Below, one piece after another: positions 53,918 through 64,000 of a stretch of 64,000 nucleotides of DNA; position 1 is the first letter of the stretch, and every line of letters begins with the position of its first letter. Both the position numbers and the translations under genes were made by a program. The notes under the pieces were generated by a model. It saw only the letters and a program-made list of their open reading frames with translations, did no database searches and was not told the origin of the DNA. Source of the stretch: Lycocorax pyrrhopterus obiensis (taxonomy: Eukaryota; Chordata; Aves; Passeriformes; Paradisaeidae); NCBI GenBank assembly GCA_014706295.1, contig JACSVZ010000004.1, positions 1,752,638 through 1,816,637 of the forward strand, given 5' to 3'.

Positions 53918-55244
53918 TAACAGGACAGAAATAAGAGAAAATCCAAACTCTCCCCTCCCTGATTCTAAAAGAGAACTTCTAGAAAATGCAGGTAAGGAAG
54001 AAAAGATGGCATAACTCAATCAACTACTAAAGTATCACAAAGTATCACAGATTTCGTCTAAAATGAGGTAGTAAAGGTCATCATAAATGGGGAAGGCCAA
54101 GATATTTTTTGGTTGTAGTCAAAAATATACCAGGACATGGGCTTAATTTATTAATTCAAAGCTTGAATTTCATTTGAACCTTCTGGCTTACAGGTCTCAT
54201 GATACATTAAAACCCTTCACAAGCCTTCAGCTTTAGCGGATTATTCTGCCCCACCCTCAATTTCCCTAACCTTTCCAATATGATTTAAGAGGTGCTGGCT
54301 GCTTGCTGTACCATATCTTAGATGTTTTCTCAGGCTTAGCTAAATACACACCAAGTAATCTGGGGCAATCCTAGAATATAATAGCCTAGCTGACAAACAC
54401 TGAACAAATTTCAGAGTCATAAAAATTCATAGCAGCCACGAAGCCAGACTACCTGCTCTCTACTCAGTACGAGTGATATTTTAAATAGCAACTTGAACAG
54501 GTTTTGAGGATCTGATTCTAGTGGTCCAAGGGCAGGCTTGAAGTACAATGGTATTTTTTTTAACTGTGGAGACTCACAAGCCTGAAGGCCTTGAACTTTG
54601 TTGCACGGACAAAGGGCTTTCAAAATTAGGAAGGGAACACTTCAAGCAACTACCTTGACAGATCAGAATGAAAAGCTGATTTTATCAACTCTAAGTTGAC
54701 TGCAAGGGCTGCAGAATGGCTGGTTACACTTAGCATATCCATTGAGGATAATCAGCATTTGGCTGATAATCGTACTTTAACGTGCTGGTAAGAAAGCCAA
54801 AAAGCATCAGGCTCACACCAATGTGTCACATTTCTCCCCTTCTCTCCCCACAAAAAGCCACCAATCTCTATCTAATAAACTAATAGTAAAAATTACTGAT
54901 GCAAAGCTATCAATCCAAAACTGTCCTAGGTAACATTATATTTAATAATGACAGGATAATACACAACACAGATTTTTCTAATGAGATCAAAAATACAGCT
55001 TACAAAGTATCTTTTTAATGAGTGATTTTTTTTTAAGCTAATAAATTTTACAGATACTTAATGGGATTTTTCAAAAGTAATTAGACAACTAAAATGAGAC
55101 AACGTAGAACACAGGTGCCACAAAATTCCTGGAATGCATTTTAGTACTTTCAAACATCCAATTTTTAGTGTAAGAAAGCTTTTAACTGCTCTATTACCGA
55201 ATTTGCTTAGTTGGCTGCAGAAAAATGAAGCCCATCGTATTGGG

Positions 55245-55820
55245 TGTGGCTGAGAGGGAGTTAATTTTCCCTACAACAGCCCTCACAGTGCTGTGCTTTG
55301 TACTGGCAGCTAGAAAGGTGTCGATAACACAGCAGAGTTTCGGCTGTGCTCACACAGCATCAATGCTGCCTCTCCAACATTCCTCACTATGACCAGGAGG
55401 CTGGGGGTGGGCAATGTCCTGGGAGGAGACACGGCCAGGACAGGTGACCCGAACTGACCGAAGGGATATTCTTTATCATATGGCATCTGCTCAGAGATCG
55501 ACAGATCAAAAAAAAAATTAGAAGAGGAAGAAAAAAGAAGGGAAAAAAAAAAGCTTAAAGAAAGGAGGGCATTGTTATTTAAGACGTTTGTCTTCAGAGC
55601 AACCACTAAACATACTGAAGCCCCGCTTCCCTAAAGGGGAAGTAGAGAATAAAACCTTCTGTTTCCCCTTGCTCCTGTGCATATGATTTTTGCTTTATTA
55701 AACTGCCTCTGCCTTGACCCCTGAGGCTTCTTCCACCTTTCTCCCCCTGCCCAACCCCCTGAGGAGCGACAGAGGTGCTTGGTGGGCAGCTGGCACCCAG
55801 CCAAGGTCAACCCAGCACCA
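55245..55820 (+). mobile_element. Nearly full-length avian LTR (solo)
   Basis: It starts TGTGGCTGAGAGGGAGTTAA, followed by GCCCTCACAGTGCTGTGCTTTG and GGGAGGAGACACGGCCAGGA. It ends with TTTATTAAACTGCCTCTGCC and a CAGCTGGCACCCAGCCAAGG stretch. This block order matches a common songbird/avian ERV LTR. It is antisense to GPCPD1 within intron 1. Confidence 0.7.
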
Positions 55821-57903
55821 CCATGCACGCACAAACAGGCTCTTCCATCATATTAGCACACATTGCATCACAGATCATGGTGCACAGTCCTGAAAGCACA
55901 CAATCCAAAAAGTAAACATGCTCAATCATTCCAAAATATCTCTCTGTTTTTTGCATATTAAGACAAAAAGTGAAAGGACTAGAAGGCTAGAGTATTTTGG
56001 CTTTTACTTTTGTCATTTTAAGATGGCATTCTCCACCTTAAGAGAAGAGACACTCACGAGATGTATCAACACCGAGGAGAGGCCAGCTCCAGGCTGAAGC
56101 AGGGGAAAGGTGCCACAGTCCCCGCCAAGTCATTTGATAGCTGGGAGGGCACACTGGCAGCACTGGGGCTGACACAGAGCACCCCTTGCAGCCTCCCTCA
56201 TGAACCATGAATTTGAACACTGCCAAGCACTGCTGGAGAAGGTCCAGTGCTCAGATTTTACCTTCCTAAAAGTTGTGCTACACACAGCAATAGAAAATCC
56301 ACCATGCATCAGATCTGCTGCTGTGCTGAACAAAGAAAAGATGCGAGCCTAAGATGCAGACCGTAACATTCCAAGGACAATAAGTCATATCTGATTAATC
56401 TTACAGTATGATGAACAGATTTTGTTGCATGTGGTTGGTCCTAACAAGGTATCAGATATCACAGAAGACATCTAAAGCGACAAATTGGGTATGTAAGAAA
56501 ATTACGTAACAATAGTTGACAACACCTGGATTTTAGAACAGCGTCAGAGGATGTATCTGTCAGGGTATTCCCTCTAACAACTGGGAGAGAATTTTTAGAA
56601 ACAGCATTACAGCATCAACTCCTTCATATTCAACCTAACAACGAGAAGGTTCATCCTGCCCCCTCGTTCCCCCCGCTGCACCTTGACTGCAGGAGCAAGG
56701 ACGACAAGAAAGTCAGCAGGTCTCTCCTTCTGCATTGCAGTGCTAATACTGGACAGCAAACAAACTTGCAAGAAGATGTGGACATGCTGTTCTGATTCAA
56801 AGGCTGAAATTTTACCAACAGGCTTATGCCGGCATTTAGAAAGCAGCAAAACCCAAGTGATGCTTCTGAAATTACATCACGTTAATACACAGCAACTGAG
56901 AAAAATATCTCTAAGATTCTATTTTCAGTATCAATTTAGCTCCCCATGGGCAGGGGCAAGTCAGCCCAGGTAACCAAATACAAAAACCCTATCTGTGCAC
57001 CTACAACGTATCTGCTTTAAGTAACAATAAGTTAATTGCCTTTCAGCATTTGGTAAATACCTGTCCATGTGACAGACTCTTCCGCCTCAGCTATGTCACA
57101 GCAGTTTCGCAAAGTTCTTGGAACAGACAGGAAACAGCTGGGCACGTTTGTAAGTGAAACAGAACAGCATCAGTCTGATTCCTCTTTTCTGAAGTGTTGT
57201 TTATTATAAACGTATGGCTGACAAGATCTTAGGCAGGGAGTAATTTAGCTCTCTGTGATCACACTAACATTCCTCACTTAGGAATGACTTGGACAAATAA
57301 CATGTATAATCTCCCCACAGCTCTCAACAAACGACTTTTCTAACAGGTTTCCAAAGCCTGGATCCATTCTGTTAAGAAGCAATGTGCTTTACTGAAAGAA
57401 TAATTATGTGGAAGCTTAGACTACCAGTGTCTGTTCAAGACCAACGGCATTCTCCTATTTTTTAAACATCTTTTATAGTTATTTTACAGGAAGCAGCACT
57501 AGAATAGAAAAATATATGATAAAAAATGATCCTACTTGTCAACTATTTCACCCTACCATTAACGTTTCAAATATATTGAAGGCTAACCTCCATCTAACAT
57601 CGCATGCTTTGATAAATCATTAATACCAACAAGACAAGCTATTAACTTAAAAGGTAAAAGAGAAAAATGGAAGGAGGAATCTGTGCCTCCTGTGCCTGGT
57701 TAGGGTGTAGGTAACAGATTAACTTCTAAAGTTCAGATTAATCTAGCGCTGCCTTACTAGCGCCTATGCGATCAATAACATCAAACCACGAGCCGGCAGC
57801 ATCACCGCTGCGTTCCTTTAACCCAGAGCCGAGACAAAGAGCAGCGCAGCGCACACTCCCCACGCCCGGCAGAGCCCAGCGACGCCGCAGTGCGCCCAGC
57901 CCG

Positions 57904-57989
57904 CTGCCCGGCCGGACACGGACCGAGGGCTCCCCGCCGCCTCTCACTGCCCGGCCGGACACGGACCGAGGGCTCCCCACCGCCCGCAG
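57904..57989. repeat. Two-copy 43-bp tandem repeat in the CpG island
   Basis: The unit beginning CTGCCCGGCCGGACACGGAC occurs at 57904 and again at 57947, followed each time by CGAGGGCTCCCC. It lies in the GC-rich start of GPCPD1 intron 1. Confidence 0.9.
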
Positions 57990-58510
57990 CGGGAGCCCGG
58001 CCGGGAGGCGGCGCGCCACGTCCCCGGGCCCGCCCCGGCCCGGCCGCTTGCATAATGCGGCAGCCGCGGGACCGCCCCGGGCCAGCGCTTTAGGCGGGGA
58101 CGTAAACAAACAGAGCCGCCGGCCCCAAGCTCCCCGGCCCGCAGCTCACCGAGTCACCTCACCGGGTGACAGCCGGGGCCCGGCCGGGCAGCGCCGGGAG
58201 CGCGATGCGCCCGCATCCCTCCCAGCACGGCACCCCCGTCCCGGGCCGCCCAAAGGCGCACAGAGCCTCGCTCTTCCCACCTCTCAGGGAACCTGAGGGG
58301 GACGTCCCGGTCCCCGCACAACGCGCTCCTCCCCCGCGTCCTCTCAGATAACGCACCGGCCCCGCGGTCCTGCGGGGAGCGCGGTACCGCTCCCTCAGCG
58401 CCCTCTCCGCACAGGGCTCGAACAGACGCTGTTCAGCCGCACCGACCGTCCCCCCCTCCCCCGCCACCGCGCAGCCCCACCACGACACGCGGCCGGCGGC
58501 GCCGACTGAC

Positions 58511-58660
58511 CTGGCGGAGCGGAGCGGCGCTCCGGGCCCCCGCTCGCTTTGTGCGGGGCTGTGGACGGCGCAGCCCGGGCTCCCCGCCCCTCCTACCGGG
58601 GCCGCCCGCCGGGGGTGGGGAGGGGGCGGCGCGGCCCCAACCGGTTCCAGCTGCCCCCCG
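58511..58660 (-). other. GPCPD1: Candidate GPCPD1 non-coding first exon A
   Basis: On the minus strand this ends CCGCTCCGCCAG, followed by a consensus GTCAGT donor at 58510-58505. A CACGTG E-box (58666-58671) and CCAAT box (58705-58709) lie upstream at sensible distances. The transcription start is not visible and was placed by inference. Confidence 0.5.
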
Positions 58661-58665
58661 CCAGC

Positions 58666-58709
58666 CACGTGACCTCGCCTGCGGCCCCGCCCGCCCCGCC
58701 GCGGCCAAT
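58666..58709 (-). promoter_or_regulatory. GPCPD1: E-box (CACGTGAC) and CCAAT box of promoter A
   Basis: CACGTG at 58666-58671 in a GCCACGTGACC context resembles USF/TFEB-type E-boxes. CCAAT at 58705-58709 is a possible NF-Y site. Both are embedded in GC boxes. Confidence 0.55.
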
Positions 58710-59166
58710 GGGAGCGCGGGAAAAGCCGCGCAGGACCGGGCGGGGGCCGGGCCCGTTCCTCGACAGCAGCGCGGAGAGAGGGCGGGCCCGGGGCGGGGCT
58801 GAGGGAGCGCGGGGAGTGCACGAGGCGGGGGCAGGGGCAGGCGCGGGGGAGCTGTGAGGAGTACGGGGGTTGGGGGGCGCCTTGCGGCCGCCTGCGCACG
58901 GCGGGGGAGGTCTACCCTACCCACCCCTCCCGAGAGCCAAGCACCAGCGCTTCCCCGCGCCATCCCCCCGGTACCTTCCTCAGAGAGCGCGGCGCCGCTC
59001 CCCGCCGGCCAGCACCCTCCCGACGCCGCAACGCGACCCGACCTCCTCCAGGCTCCAAGACCTCCTCAGGAGCGTGCACCGACCGCCCCTTGCCCCCGCC
59101 GCCACCGCACCGCTCTACCGCACCCTTGCTGGCCCTGCGCCCCCTAAGCCGGCGGCGTGCACTGAC

Positions 59167-59330
59167 CTGGCCGAGCGCTGCACCCGGCTGCCCAGCCCTT
59201 GGTGCGGGGCTGCGAACGGCGCTGGGCGGGTTCTCCTTCGCGCTGCCCGGGGCCGCTGACAGCGCGGGGGAGGCGGAGGAGGGGGCGGCGTGGGCCGCAG
59301 CCGGATCCAGCTGCCCCCGGGCGCACCGGG
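59167..59330 (-). other. GPCPD1: Candidate GPCPD1 alternative first exon B
   Basis: On the minus strand it ends AGCGCTCGGCCAG, followed by a GTCAGT donor at 59166-59161, the same donor context as exon A. An E-box (59342-59347) and CCAAT box (59405-59409) lie upstream in the same order. It could be an alternative promoter or a duplicated remnant. Confidence 0.4.
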
Positions 59331-59341
59331 GCGGGGGCGGC

Positions 59342-59409
59342 CACGTGACCCGCCCCGCTGACGCGTCACTCGCCACGGCCCTGGCCCCGCCCCTCCCGCC
59401 TCAGCCAAT
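59342..59409 (-). promoter_or_regulatory. GPCPD1: E-box (CACGTGAC) and CCAAT box of promoter B
   Basis: GGCCACGTGACC at 59340-59351 and AGCCAATCAG near 59403-59412 repeat the site order of promoter A about 0.7 kb away. Confidence 0.5.
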
Positions 59410-59480
59410 CAGGGCCGGGCGGGAAGGGCGGGAGGGGCCCGCGCCGTCCCTTAAAAGCCTTGGCGCTGAGGGGAATGCCC

Positions 59481-62400
59481 TCCCATAGGGATGGGAGGCG
59501 TTCGGTGCCGTGGTTGTGAGGGCAGGGTGGCTTTGCTGAGGCTTCTGCTACCATCCGCGTACTCTCTGAGGTCACTCCACCTCAGTCTGTGTCCTCCATG
59601 CCCAGCCTGGGAGCGTAAGGGCTGCCGTAAGAACGGGAAGCCCTGCTTCCTTAAGGTTTGCGATGGTTTAAGCTGGCTGTGGGCTTATTGTAACAAGGAT
59701 GGATTTTTTTTTTTTTTTTGTGGTATAAAGAGGCAGGTGCTATGCCTTTCTTCAAGGGCTTTGATCTCCCTTGTTTTGATGGTGGCCATCTGTCACTGTG
59801 TGTGCTTTCCTGAGGCCCTGCCTGTGCAGGTGTCCCAGCCCTGCCCCCAGCCTCTATCACCCACTGAAACGTGGGATGGCAGCAGCCAGCGTGCCCTGCT
59901 CCCAAAACACCTGTCCTGGGACTCCCAGGAACATCTCTGCTCTTGTGCAGGCTCTGTCTCTGTCCATGTCTGGTCGCCCCCATGCCCAGTCACACGAGCC
60001 AAAGGGCTGTCGTTTGTGGTACAGCTAAAAACACATCTTCATGGCAATGGTACCAAGGCAAACCACAGTGGGAATGCCTATGCTGGAGTTTTGAAGCAGC
60101 AGGCAGAGTGTAAGTGTGATACATTTGTTTCAGGATACATGAGAAGACCATGGTGTGAAGACCCCCGGGAGACTTGCTGCACTAAAAGTTATTGTTGCAT
60201 TTGGGGTCCCATCCTCGTGGCCTTCCTAAAAGCTGATTTCATGATAACAAGGGTAGCCCACTGGAATTCACCCAACAACGTATTAGCAGATAAAGGGAAA
60301 CCAGTTTTCTCAGTGTTTTTGTTGTGGTCTGTTTTGTAGCTGAGCTATGAAGTTGTGATAATTTCACCAGTTCCTCACCCTGTGCAGAGAAACCATTTAT
60401 CCTGTCTTGTGTTGGAAGTTAGTGCTGTTACAGGAATGCTGCTCTATGTTGTCCTTCCACCTGTCACTTAAATGGAGGACTATCTTCCATTCATTCATGC
60501 CCTTCAGATACAGCTGTGTTTATAAGCAATTTGTGACATTCCACGGAGTGCTGTAGGGAAAACTAACATTAATACCTGATGCTGTACATCAGAAAAGCGT
60601 CTAATGCTCCTAAACTGCTGAGGTCTCTATGTTAGTGTTGCAAACTTCAAGGAAAGAAAGGTGGGGGAAGCATGCAATAAAAGGAAATTATAGCTGAAAG
60701 CAGCTCATTTTGAAATGAAAAAGATAAGAGGAATTCCTCTGGGTAAGGAGAAGGGAGGGTTGGTGGAAAGTGATTCCATTATTAAAATCACATGTGAACT
60801 ACTCTAGTTACAAACCCTTGGTATTTAGGAAAACATTAGGAGCCATCACTTCTCCAGGTGTGTTCACTACCGAGTGAAGAAAGAGAGTGAAGAAACATTA
60901 GAGAAAACAGTATTTAGAAAAGCAATTGTCAACTTGTTTTCTCTTCCCTGTTTAAAGATTTATTAGTTCAAGGAATTTGATGTAAAGCTGGGATAGAATT
61001 GAACACTTTCAAACATGGTGTGTTAAACTTTTCAAAAACTTGATGTCATGCCAGACATATTATAAAATTGTAACATTATTTTTTTGTTTAAAACTAGAGG
61101 TGTAACACTTGGTCTCATTCAGCCCTAGTGTTAATTTCAAAAAAAAAATCTTTATTTTGTCAAACTATTATTGCATTTCCTTCAATAATTCACTGTAGCA
61201 AAAAAATTACAATTTAGGCCCTAAATGGATTCAAGAAACACTCATGTGTTCATTTTATTAAAGATACACATCAGTGCAGAGCAAGGAGGAAAAGGGTGGG
61301 TTGGAAAATACTGTTTTATGTTGACTTGCTTAACCTGAAGAAAAGTCTACATTTAATTAAGCTTGCCAGCACGCTTCTTTTTTCCTCTTTAAGGAGTTGC
61401 TTCAATATGGTTGTGTCAGATAAGGTCGTACTTTGCCATGATGCAGCAGACAAGTCTCAGCCACTCCTTAAGAGGATATAAAACTGTACAGTAGTTAGAG
61501 CACGTAGATCAGTTTATAGAACTCTTCTTAAATGTCGGTCCAAAAAGCTAAGGTTGATGATCTGCTTTCTGTGTTTATATAGGAAAAAACCCAAACAAAC
61601 AAACAAAAAAAAGGGGCTTTATATTATAAAATCTTATATCATAAAATCTGCATTGAATTGAGGTGCTGTTTGCAAAAGTCCCAAAGAGATCCAGAGAGAC
61701 AAGGTTACAAGATCTATTTCCAGTGGGTAGGCACAAACTCTATTTAAACCATGTGTGCACCTGTTGGAAAACATGTTTTCTTATTCAATAATAATTAATA
61801 AGGTGAATGAGAACTGCCAGTCCTTAATCAGAGGGTAAAATGTTTTGTCTTTGTTCTGGCAGTGACACTGTAGTGATGAAGTCCCTGAGCAGGAGTGAAA
61901 GAGCCAGAAGAAGGTGCTGAAAGGTTCATGGGGAATCTGCCTTGTAACTCTATCTTGCTCCCTGCCATGACAGTATGGAATGAAGGGCATTGTGTACTAT
62001 AGGTGGAATATCAAAGCAGCATTGAGGCTGGACTAGCTGAGATGTGAAGTCCAATGGGACTGCAATGATTTTTATAACTAATGACAAAAATACTTGCTCA
62101 AGTGCAGGAAATAAGTGGTTGAGGCTGATGTATACAATACATTGGCAAACTTATACTAAAATAGCACCAGGAAATGCCTTCAAGGTTTTATGTCCATTTC
62201 TGTAGCCAATGTAATATTTTCTTCAGCTGCCAGAATTATAGATTCAACCTATAATCAAGCTTCATTGATACTACAAGTAGCTATAAAGATTGTGAACATC
62301 AAATTACAGCTGTGCTTCCTCTTTCACAGCATGCATTATGAGTTCCAGTGATCTGGTTTTACTGACACCAGTGCTGATGACAGCTGAATATTCAGATGAA

Positions 62401-62854
62401 TTCCACTCCTTATTTTACTGCACTTGATTTTTCTGCAGTTGTTCTGGGTCTGGTGGGTAATTGTGAATAAAAATAGCTGGTAAAACTGTGCAAATGAAGG
62501 CACAGTGTTTGGCATGCAGTGTCAAATTAATGTTCTTTAACCTTTTTCTAGAATCACTTATAGTTGAAAGTACACTTCTGACCTTTTCTCCGGCCCTGAG
62601 AATATTGCTGTATCACAACCTGATGTGAAATCTGGACAGTTTATGGGCACCAAAGAAAAGTGATGCAAAGGAACGCGAAAAATACCTAGAAAGACCTGTG
62701 CTGTCAGCATGGCAAAGGCTTCTTGGTCTCATGGAGAACGATGAGAAAGGATTATTAGAAAAATTGCCCATTGTGCAATGGCATTTTTTCTGTAATGTTT
62801 ACTGTAATACACAATAATGTGTTTTTCTCTGTGGATGTGTCAGCAGTTTGTCAT
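59481..62854. other. Intergenic region upstream of GPCPD1, nothing recognised
   Basis: The first 850 bases contain an open plus-strand frame (59491-60339), but it has no recognisable domain and includes a run of Phe codons from a poly-T tract. The rest is AT-rich with only short frames. No exon or repeat family was recognised. Confidence 0.45.
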
Positions 62855-63325
62855 CAAGAGCAGGATGACCAGCAGGTCGAGGGAGGGGATTCTGCCCTTC
62901 TGCTTTGGTGACACCCCACCTGCAGTGCTGTGTCCAGCTCTAGGGTCCCCAACAGGAGAAGGAAGAAGTTCCTGTTGGAACAAGTCCAGAGAAGGCTACG
63001 AAAATGCTCAGAGGGCTGCAGCACCTGTGCTCTGGAGACAGGATGAGAGAGCTGGAGTTACTCAGCCTGGAGAAAAGAAGGTTCCAAGGAGACTTTGGAG
63101 TCCCTTTCAGTCCTTTAGGGACTTTAGAGTCTCAAAAGGGGCTACAGGGGTAGCTGGAGAGGGACTTTTTACAAGGGCATTTTGTGATGGGGGAATGGCT
63201 TGAAACTGAAAGAGGGGAGATTTAGACTAGGTGTTAGGAAGGAATTCTTTACTTGGAGGTTAGCAAGACACTGGATGCTGTGGGAAGTTGTGGATGCCCT
63301 GTTCCTGGAAGGGCTCATGGCCAAA
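62855..63325 (+). mobile_element. CR1 LINE fragment, truncated at both ends
   Basis: In order it shows AGCAGGTCGAGGGAGG, CAGTGCTGTGTCCAGCTC, CAGCCTGGAGAAAAGAAGG, GGAGAGGGACTTTTTACAAG and GATTTAGACTAGGTGTTAGG. These are the successive blocks of the avian CR1 ORF2 3' region in sense orientation. Frameshifts break the frame, and the 3' terminal octamers are missing. Confidence 0.88.
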
Positions 63326-63878
63326 ACCACTGTATGACTGGCACACTTGATTTAGGAATTGTTTGGGGGAGGGTGTCCCAATTTTGATTCTTCTTCTCTG
63401 CCCTCCCTCTCATCCTCCCAGTCCCAATTTTTATGTGGAAGGGAAAGTTAAGGCACTCTTCAGTGAGAATACTTTTGTCATGTTCTCTAGAGATTTGCAA
63501 GGTGGGGGATGAGAGCATCACTAAATATAAAGTAACAAAATAACAAGTATAAAGTATCATAAATATAAAATGAAACCCTCTTATGGCTACTATTAACAAT
63601 AATCAAACTTATGACAGGAAAAAAAAGAGTTTCACTTCCTTCTGTCAAAAAATCAATCACTTTCAAACACTGCTAATTATTATGTATGGTTTGGCATCAG
63701 TGGTAGACAATGTTACAACAGAAAGTTTTCAAAAAAACCCCCAAGTGCCAATAGAATATTGAAAGCATTAAATTTTGATTTGAAATGAGACATGCTATCA
63801 TTTAGTCTTGAGGGTATCAGCATGATTTGCTTCTTGATTTGAGCTGGTTTATAGTTTCTGAAATGAAACGTATAATTC

Positions 63879-63966
63879 GGGGGTTTTGGTTTTGTGACTT
63901 TTTTTTGTGTGATTTTGGGGGTTTTTTGGTTGGTTGGTTTTGGTGGTGGTGGGTTTGTTTGTTTGT
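63879..63966. repeat. G/T-rich low-complexity tract
   Basis: A run of G and T on the plus strand with GGGGG clusters separated by T runs, then (TTGG)n, (TGG)n and (GTTT)n pieces. Confidence 0.85.
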
Positions 63967-64000
63967 GAAACTCTGAAAGGACTCAAGTACCACACGATCA

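Larger units (their letters stand above)
50479..58510 (-). other. GPCPD1: GPCPD1 first intron (5'UTR intron)
   Basis: It lies between the candidate first exon donor (GTCAGT at 58510-58505) and the acceptor of the ATG exon. It holds a purine/CA-rich tract, an LTR at 55245-55820 and a possible alternative 5' exon near 57061-57116. No coding exon was recognised. Confidence 0.65.
57760..59480. promoter_or_regulatory. GPCPD1: CpG island and GPCPD1 promoter region
   Basis: Base composition changes abruptly to dense G, C and CpG dinucleotides, with many GGGCGG/CCGCCC boxes. It sits at the 5' end of GPCPD1, whose remaining exons are all on the minus strand below it. It contains two similar modules of E-box, CCAAT box and splice donor. 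A divergent plus-strand transcript is possible but unsupported. Confidence 0.85.

Noticed and set aside
53690..54019. Open frames made of Lys/Thr/Asn/Pro or Phe/Trp/Gly/Val repeats
   Set aside because: These are translations of the A/C-rich low-complexity tract.
58159..58899. 246-codon open frame across the CpG island
   Set aside because: The translation is Arg/Gly/Pro/Ala-rich, as any frame through a CpG island would be. It overlaps the promoter and candidate first exon of GPCPD1.
59491..60339. 282-codon plus-strand open frame divergent from GPCPD1
   Set aside because: No known domain, includes homopolymer-derived Phe residues, and there is no splice or homology support. A divergent non-coding RNA is possible but cannot be shown from sequence.

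Overview
This window is vertebrate nuclear DNA from a bird, probably a songbird. It has intron-rich genes with GT-AG splice sites, a CpG-island promoter, CR1 LINE fragments and avian-type endogenous-retrovirus LTRs. No bacterial, plasmid or CRISPR features were seen. All gene assignments come from reading exons by eye against remembered vertebrate proteins; no database search was possible.

Three genes are present. (1) Positions 379-603 (+) hold the last coding exon of MRPS5 (mitoribosomal protein uS5m), followed by a 3'UTR with AATAAA at 932-937. (2) Positions 4762-8961 (-) hold a complete four-exon MAL gene (152 aa, four-helix MARVEL proteolipid), convergent with MRPS5. (3) Positions 16519-50441 (-) hold the complete coding region of GPCPD1 (glycerophosphocholine phosphodiesterase; 19 coding exons, 2043 bp including stop, 680 aa). 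Every GPCPD1 junction keeps the frame. Its first non-coding exon lies in a CpG island at about 57760-59480.

Layout: 1-955, end of MRPS5; 956-3851, GC-rich intergenic DNA with no supported gene; 3852-4215, an LTR fragment on the minus strand; 4550-8961, MAL; 9000-14480, intergenic DNA rich in decayed LTR material, including two related LTR-containing arms in inverted orientation; 14480-about 59400, the GPCPD1 transcription unit, whose introns carry LTRs, a CR1 fragment, a MIR-like SINE, hairpins and a duplicated 131-bp segment; 59480-64000, intergenic DNA with a CR1 fragment (about 62855-63325) and a terminal G/T-rich tract.

The genes have separate jobs: mitochondrial translation, apical/raft membrane organisation and choline phospholipid turnover. 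Their adjacency looks like chromosomal history rather than a functional cluster. In humans MAL and MRPS5 are neighbours on 2q11 while GPCPD1 is on 20p12, so the window spans a junction between two human synteny blocks. The most interesting non-genic signal is a repeated first-exon/promoter module upstream of GPCPD1 (58511-58709 and 59167-59409). Each module has a GCCAG/GTCAGT donor, a CACGTGAC E-box and a CCAAT box in the same order.
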